Assembly: GCA_937899935.1 (NCBI GenBank)
Contig: CALCOW010000079.1
Location: 1 to 26,616 of the forward strand
Direction: 5' to 3'
Source of the DNA: an uncultured Phycisphaerae bacterium
GTDB lineage: Bacteria > Planctomycetota > Phycisphaerae > Phycisphaerales > SM1A02
DNA: 26,616 nt
Both the position numbers and the translations under genes were made by a program. This document shows positions 22,959 through 26,616 of this stretch, one piece after another. The first letter of the stretch is position 1; every line of letters starts with the position of its first letter. The notes under the pieces are model-generated. The model was not told where the DNA came from, made no database searches, and saw nothing but the letters and a program-made list of their open reading frames with translations.

Positions 22959-24095
22959 GTGTCAGACTCAGATATCGTGACCGGCATATTGGAATGGACG
23001 GGTAAGGCAGAAGGTCGCCTACGCTCAATGGATAATGGTCTCGTCGTAGACCAGCGTGACCCCTTCGTTCCTCTCGACCTCGGCAAAGAACACCTGCTGA
23101 GACATGCACAAGAAATTGAGGCGCGGGTCATCTCACGGAAGCCTCGACGACGTCGCGGCCGACGTAATACACGACCACGTCGTATTGTGGAAGAGATTCT
23201 AAAGATCGATGGTCTCACGCCCGAGGAGCATGCCAAACGCAAGACCTTTGAAGAACTGACACCGATTGATCCTCAACCCAGACTCGCTTTGGAGCATCCG
23301 GACTGCCCCGCTGCCTGTCGGCTCATTGACCTATTTTGTCCAATTGGAAGAGGCACCCGAGGACTTATCGTGGCACCGCCAAAGGCTGGGAAGACGATTC
23401 TTCTTCAGAACATTGCCACCGGCATCAAGCAAAATCACCCAGATGTTCATGTCATTGCCCTGCTGATTGATGAACGGCCAGAAGAGGTCACGGATTTCAA
23501 GCGAAACGTTTCCGCTGAGGTCCTCGCCTCGAGCAATGATGAGGACGTTGATCGGCACTTGGAACTTGGTATTTTTGCTATCGAGCGTGCCAAGCGACTT
23601 CTTGAGGCGGGTCAGGACGTGGTCGTACTGCTTGATTCAATTACACGCCTGGGACGGGCGTTCAATAACTCGCGTCAATATGGTTCTGGAGGAAAGACCA
23701 TGTCTGGAGGTCTTGACTCAAAGGCAATGGAAATCCCCAAACAGCTGTTTGGTGCTGCTCGAAATGCTGAAGAAGGTGGCTCGCTGACGATTATTGCCAC
23801 CTGTCTCATCGATACTGGATCCAGGGCCGATCAGATCATCTTCGAAGAGTTCAAAGGCACTGGCAACATGGAGTTGATCCTGGACCGCTCGATTTCGGAG
23901 CTTCGCCTCTATCCAGCGATCAATCTGGCTGCTTCAGGAACGCGTAAGGAGCACCTCCTCGCCCCAGAGAAGGAACTTAAGACGGTGACTGCACTTCGAC
24001 GGCGATTATTGAATATGAAGCCAGCACAGCAAATTGAACAGCTTCTGGCCGCCCTCAAGCGATTCCCTGAGAACGCTGACCTGGTCAAGGGCTGA
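22959..24095 (+). CDS. rho: transcription termination factor Rho
   Basis: A 378-residue Rho, a hexameric RNA-dependent ATPase that ends transcription. The motor domain is complete: Walker A APPKAGKT (139-146), DERPEEVTDF (171-180), Walker B VVVLLDSITRLGRA (221-234), the Q-loop region SGGLDSKAM (249-257), FGAARNAEEGGSLTIIATCL and FEEFKGTGNMEL. The N-terminal part is unusual. It begins almost directly at the RNA-binding cold-shock-like domain (VTGILEWTGKAEGRLRS), and the usual aromatic GFGFLR motif is replaced by EGRLRS, so the primary RNA site looks altered. An Arg-rich segment (RKPRRRRGRRNTRPRR, 60-75) follows and may take over RNA binding. The start is GTG 22959, with GGAG (22949-22952) 6 nt upstream. 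E. coli Rho has 419 residues. Confidence 0.95.
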   Translation: MSDSDIVTGILEWTGKAEGRLRSMDNGLVVDQRDPFVPLDLGKEHLLRHAQEIEARVISRKPRRRRGRRNTRPRRIVEEILKIDGLTPEEHAKRKTFEELTPIDPQPRLALEHPDCPAACRLIDLFCPIGRGTRGLIVAPPKAGKTILLQNIATGIKQNHPDVHVIALLIDERPEEVTDFKRNVSAEVLASSNDEDVDRHLELGIFAIERAKRLLEAGQDVVVLLDSITRLGRAFNNSRQYGSGGKTMSGGLDSKAMEIPKQLFGAARNAEEGGSLTIIATCLIDTGSRADQIIFEEFKGTGNMELILDRSISELRLYPAINLAASGTRKEHLLAPEKELKTVTALRRRLLNMKPAQQIEQLLAALKRFPENADLVKG

Positions 24096-24126
24096 CAAGA
24101 CCTTCATACAACAGAGGCCGGTTCGA

Positions 24127-24753
24127 TTACACTCGCCTGCGGCGGTGCCTGGCTCCCAACGCCAAAACCAACGGCAATACGGATGCGGGGGCAGGGATCA
24201 ATGTCAATGACCAGCTTGAGATGGTGAGGTCGTACAGACCTCCATCGACCTCATCGCTGATAAAGCCCGTACCACCCGTGCCTATGATCGATTGCTCATT
24301 CCAGGTTGGACCCTCCAAGGTCCATTGAAGGCTTAGGTCTGCGTAGCTCAATCCCATCCACGAATTGTCAATAGACATGTTCATGGTTCCCCATCCGAAC
24401 CAATAGCTATATGACTGCGTCAAGTCTGTACCGGTTCCCACCAAAAGATCTCCTGGTTCCCACGATGACTGGCCATCATCAGAAAAATAAACGGTGCTTT
24501 CTAAGTTGATGGGGCCAGCATCCTCAAACGAGAATTCTGGAAAAGGTTCATCCGGAAGCCATTGGCTGGTACCTGACACCACATGGGACAATGTAAAGGC
24601 GGTTGGGCCAAAAATCACCCCCTGTGGTAGGTCGCTTTCGAAGACCATATCGAACTGAAAGAGGTCGCCGACTGCCACCTTTGGCGCCGCTGCAACTGAA
24701 ACACAAGTACCTAACACCAAACAGTAAAAAGGCTGTTTCCTTACAAACTTCAT
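24127..24753 (-). CDS. PEP-CTERM-like secreted protein
   Basis: A 208-residue exported protein of unknown function. The N-terminus has a basic start and a hydrophobic stretch (about 8-23) typical of a signal peptide. The body is beta-rich with many Trp, Gly and Asp residues. The C-terminus has a sorting-tail layout: IPAPAS, a hydrophobic segment (VLPLVLALGA) and a basic end RHRRRRV. This matches PEP-CTERM tails, with IPAP in place of VPEP, seen widely in planctomycetes, and suggests processing by an exosortase/archaeosortase-type enzyme encoded elsewhere. The AAGG-type ribosome-binding site lies close to ATG 24753. Convergent with rho, 31 nt apart, with no terminator seen between them. Confidence 0.8.
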   Translation of the reverse strand: MKFVRKQPFYCLVLGTCVSVAAAPKVAVGDLFQFDMVFESDLPQGVIFGPTAFTLSHVVSGTSQWLPDEPFPEFSFEDAGPINLESTVYFSDDGQSSWEPGDLLVGTGTDLTQSYSYWFGWGTMNMSIDNSWMGLSYADLSLQWTLEGPTWNEQSIIGTGGTGFISDEVDGGLYDLTISSWSLTLIPAPASVLPLVLALGARHRRRRV

Positions 24754-24916
24754 AACACCTTCGACCTCTCTCCCCGCCTGCCTCCTGGTCTACTCCGTTT
24801 AAGTATGTCCTCAATTGTGCTGTTTCTGGCGTGATTCATCTAGATAATCATCATATTCTCCAAAATGGCCGGCCTGGGCCCTGTTATTAAGATGTTGGAG
24901 GCTGCCAAGCGGCTGC
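24754..24916 (-). other. short intergenic spacer upstream of the first PEP-CTERM gene
   Basis: Between the start of the 208-residue protein and the terminator of the next gene upstream. A promoter for the downstream gene should be here, since the strong terminator at 24917-24953 precedes it. AT-rich sequence around 24835-24870 may hold it, but no confident hexamers were identified. Confidence 0.25.
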
Positions 24917-24953
24917 AAAAAGAACACCGCCGACCTAAAAGGTCGGCGGTGTT
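24917..24953 (-). terminator. strong intrinsic terminator after the PEP-CTERM gene at 25006-25752
   Basis: A perfect 14-bp stem (24923-24936 with 24940-24953) has a 3-nt loop and is GC-rich. On the minus strand it is followed by TTCTTTTTG. It lies about 50 nt after the stop codon of the 248-residue PEP-CTERM protein and should end that transcript, separating it from the next PEP-CTERM gene. Confidence 0.85.
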
Positions 24954-25005
24954 TGAGTCACTTTTCACTCAACTCACACGCACGAGGCGTGTAAGAGATG
25001 AACGA

Positions 25006-25752
25006 TTAGGCGCGACGACGGCGACGCGAAGCGATGCCGGCAATACCTAAAAGTGCAAGTGCGCCTGGAGCAGGAATCTGGATCACGCCAGCACCTTCAA
25101 AAGGCGTAGCTACGCCACCAGCTCGTGTGCCGACCTTGAGATCGAAGGCAACCTCATCGCCGAGTGTGGTGATCTGCATGAGAAGTGTGTGACCATTTCC
25201 CATGGTAGCTGCATCGTTATCGGCGAAGCCAATACCTGTTGGCAAAGCACCAGCTGAACCACCACTACCATCACCAAGCAACAGACCGTCTGAATTGAAG
25301 GTGATACCACCAAGATACGTGGTTGCGTTTGGTGCGGTTGCGCTGGTTGAGCTCTGACCGATTGCTACGAATGAGTCATACTTAAGAGACGCATCAAATG
25401 GGAAGAACGTACTGTTTGGTGGATCGAGACTGATAGCCCCGTTCCATCCCCACATTGCGCCAGTTGGTGTGGCGAAATGCTGATCATCGGGGAAACCGTT
25501 GATCTCAAGGACTTCGTTGCTCTGCCCGTTGCTGGCGTCCATTGCGTTACGGTTAGCATAGATGCGGAAAGAGTTGTAACTGTTTCCGTCACCCAGATCT
25601 ACGCCTGTGTCGATCTGATAGCTGAACCACGTTCCTGCATTGCCGGTTATACCGCCCGACATGGTGCCACTGTTGTCAATATCTGACATAGCAATGGTAG
25701 TCATACCGAGTGACAAGATTCCGACCGTCAGGCCTACTGTCAATCTTTTCAT
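25006..25752 (-). CDS. PEP-CTERM-like secreted protein
   Basis: A 248-residue exported protein with unknown function. Residues 1-23 form a signal peptide ending AMS/DI. The mature part is Gly-, Ser- and Asn-rich and probably beta-sandwich, with a phrase WFSYQIDTGVDLGDGNSYN typical of secreted planctomycete proteins. The C-terminus is IPAPGALALLGIAGIASRRRRRA (226-248), a classic planctomycete PEP-CTERM-like tail of motif, transmembrane segment and Arg cluster. It is monocistronic, with a strong terminator at 24917-24953 and a long structured leader upstream (25753-26043). It differs in sequence from the neighbouring PEP-CTERM protein apart from the tail. Confidence 0.85.
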   Translation of the reverse strand: MKRLTVGLTVGILSLGMTTIAMSDIDNSGTMSGGITGNAGTWFSYQIDTGVDLGDGNSYNSFRIYANRNAMDASNGQSNEVLEINGFPDDQHFATPTGAMWGWNGAISLDPPNSTFFPFDASLKYDSFVAIGQSSTSATAPNATTYLGGITFNSDGLLLGDGSGGSAGALPTGIGFADNDAATMGNGHTLLMQITTLGDEVAFDLKVGTRAGGVATPFEGAGVIQIPAPGALALLGIAGIASRRRRRA

Positions 25753-25824
25753 GGCTTAATAAACCTTTCTTCTCTTCACAATATTTTTGCGAGCCCTGCT
25801 CTCACACTGTTCGCAGGTCCCTCA

Positions 25825-25933
25825 CTTCCTTTCGGAAATACCCTTTCTCCGTCGGCAAGCGGGGAACTTGCAAGAGGTTGCCGAAAAGACAACCCCTAAC
25901 TCCGTATCGCTAAAGATACCCCAAGGGATACGG
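25825..25933 (-). promoter_or_regulatory. structured 5' leader of a PEP-CTERM gene, four consecutive hairpins
   Basis: Read on the minus strand, four hairpins follow one another in 109 nt. They are CCGTATC...GATACGG (25933-25902); an 8-bp stem with one G-U pair around TCTTTTCGG (25897-25873); GCAAG/CTTGC (25871-25855); and TTCC-GAAA-GGAA with a GNRA tetraloop (25838-25825). The wobble pairs are G-U only as minus-strand RNA, the sense of the gene at 25752, whose ATG lies about 73 nt downstream. Such ordered structure suggests a cis-acting leader (riboswitch, thermosensor or stability element) or a processed small RNA. No known class was recognised. Confidence 0.5.
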
Positions 25934-26043
25934 CAGTCAAGCGACATTGATCTGCTAAACGCAGACTATTTAGTTAAATTCCTTAGAATCCGCATAACTG
26001 GAATCGGTGTTTATGGCCCCAATACAAGGCATTAGATCCAAAA
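25934..26043 (-). other. upstream part of the leader region, miaB to PEP-CTERM gap
   Basis: This is the AT-richer remainder of the 309-bp gap. It should contain the promoter of the PEP-CTERM gene if the terminator at 26039-26074 is real. Several AT-rich hexamers occur around 25960-25985 but none forms a convincing -35/-10 pair. No gene is seen. Confidence 0.25.
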
Positions 26044-26074
26044 AGCCACTTTAGAGGCCTCTCAGAGCATGGCT
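26039..26074 (-). terminator. probable terminator of miaB
   Basis: On the minus strand AGCCA (26074-26070) pairs with TGGCT (26048-26044), with the palindrome AGAGGCCTCT between them, followed by a T tract. The hairpin begins inside the last codons of miaB and encloses its TGA stop. The stem is short, so this is moderate support only. Confidence 0.4.
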
Positions 26075-26616
26075 CTGATGCCTTTTACTTTCTCTTGAGA
26101 GGTTCTCTGATCACAACGGCCCTTCAAAAGAAGCGGGCTAGAGGCTTCAATGTCAACCTCAACAATGTGACCGATGAGATCCTTCGGATCATGACCTGTT
26201 GGCAAATCGAAGACTGCGATGAGATCACCACTGGTGCGACCACTGAGTTGTATGGGTGGTTTTTCCCAGCCCAAGCTAACCTTGGTATTTGAGCCCTCAA
26301 AACCTGTCTGTTGTTTACGGGATTGCTCCGAGATCTTCTCCACAAAGACGCTGACCCTTTTGCCAACCCACGATGCATGAACCATGCGGCTCACTTCGGC
26401 CTGACTGGCCAAAAGGGAATTCAATCGCCGTCGCTTTATCGGATCTGGAATGTCATCTTCATAGCGACTTGCCGCAACCGTACCCGGACGCGGTGAGTAT
26501 TTGAATATGAAGTTGTTCTTGAACCCAACTCTCTGTATTAAACCCCGGGTTGCCTCAACATCTTCCTCGGTCTCTCCAGGGAACCCCACGATGAGATCTC
26601 CAGCGATACTCACGTC
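26062..26616 (-). CDS. miaB: tRNA methylthiotransferase MiaB, C-terminal part (runs off window)
   Basis: The last 184 or so residues of a MiaB/RimO-family radical-SAM methylthiotransferase; the 5' end lies beyond position 26616. Visible segments are DLIVGFPGETEEDVE and FKYSPRPGT, followed by KRRRLNSLLASQAEVS, all typical of MiaB, and a C-terminal TRAM-like region (about GKRVSVFVEKIS to HIVEVDIEAS) with LSGRTSGD. MiaB adds a methylthio group to isopentenyladenosine-37 in tRNAs. The N-terminal cluster-binding domain and CxxxCxxC motif are outside the window, so assignment to MiaB over RimO or MtaB rests on the YSPRPGT phrase and the TRAM sequence. Confidence 0.87.
   Translation of the reverse strand, partial: DVSIAGDLIVGFPGETEEDVEATRGLIQRVGFKNNFIFKYSPRPGTVAASRYEDDIPDPIKRRRLNSLLASQAEVSRMVHASWVGKRVSVFVEKISEQSRKQQTGFEGSNTKVSLGWEKPPIQLSGRTSGDLIAVFDLPTGHDPKDLIGHIVEVDIEASSPLLLKGRCDQRTSQEKVKGIRAML

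Noticed and set aside
24117..24130. GGTTCGATTAC, resembling a tRNA T-arm
   Set aside because: No acceptor, D or anticodon arms could be built around it; it overlaps the end of the PEP-CTERM gene.

Overview
The window looks like chromosomal DNA of a planctomycete, most likely a marine member of class Phycisphaerae. This is inferred from gene content only: a secreted DUF1080 protein, two pseudopilin-like proteins with FTLIE N-termini, two secreted proteins ending in an 'IPAP...hydrophobic...RRRR' variant of the PEP-CTERM sorting tail, a futalosine-route menaquinone gene (mqnA), and a Rho with an Arg-rich insert. GC content is moderate, gene density is high, and no transposase, integrase, CRISPR array, rRNA or tRNA gene was seen.

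Layout. 1-594 has no protein gene but holds two strong terminators with a possible small RNA between them. 595-1536 is a DUF1080 protein, followed by a convergent small RRM RNA-binding protein (1625-1870, minus). 2263-4350 is a pair of pseudopilin-like genes, separated by a shared terminator from the minus-strand sulfate-activation operon sat-cysC (6304 to 4415). Divergent from sat is a polysaccharide module on the plus strand: a GT4 glycosyltransferase, a secreted protein of unknown function and a Wzy-like polymerase (6507-10774). Then come an Mrp-type P-loop ATPase (minus), a secreted Gln-rich coiled-coil protein (plus), a CPBP-family membrane protease (minus) and rplM-rpsI (plus).

From 15831 to 19954 the minus strand carries alr, then mqnA, then an unfamiliar multi-HTH protein with a sigma-4-like C-terminus. 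From 20257 the plus strand carries a DEAD-box type helicase that appears to start at an AUC codon, then psuG, then rho. The window closes on the minus strand with two PEP-CTERM-like secreted proteins and the C-terminal part of miaB, which runs off the end.

The most interesting signals are in non-coding DNA. Upstream of mqnA, a 23-bp stem has four wobble pairs that are valid only as minus-strand RNA, suggesting a structured leader or small RNA. A run of four hairpins precedes a PEP-CTERM gene. The region before rho has a promoter-like site, three hairpins and a T-run. The helicase has no usable AUG, GUG or UUG before its Q motif. None of these could be checked against databases here.
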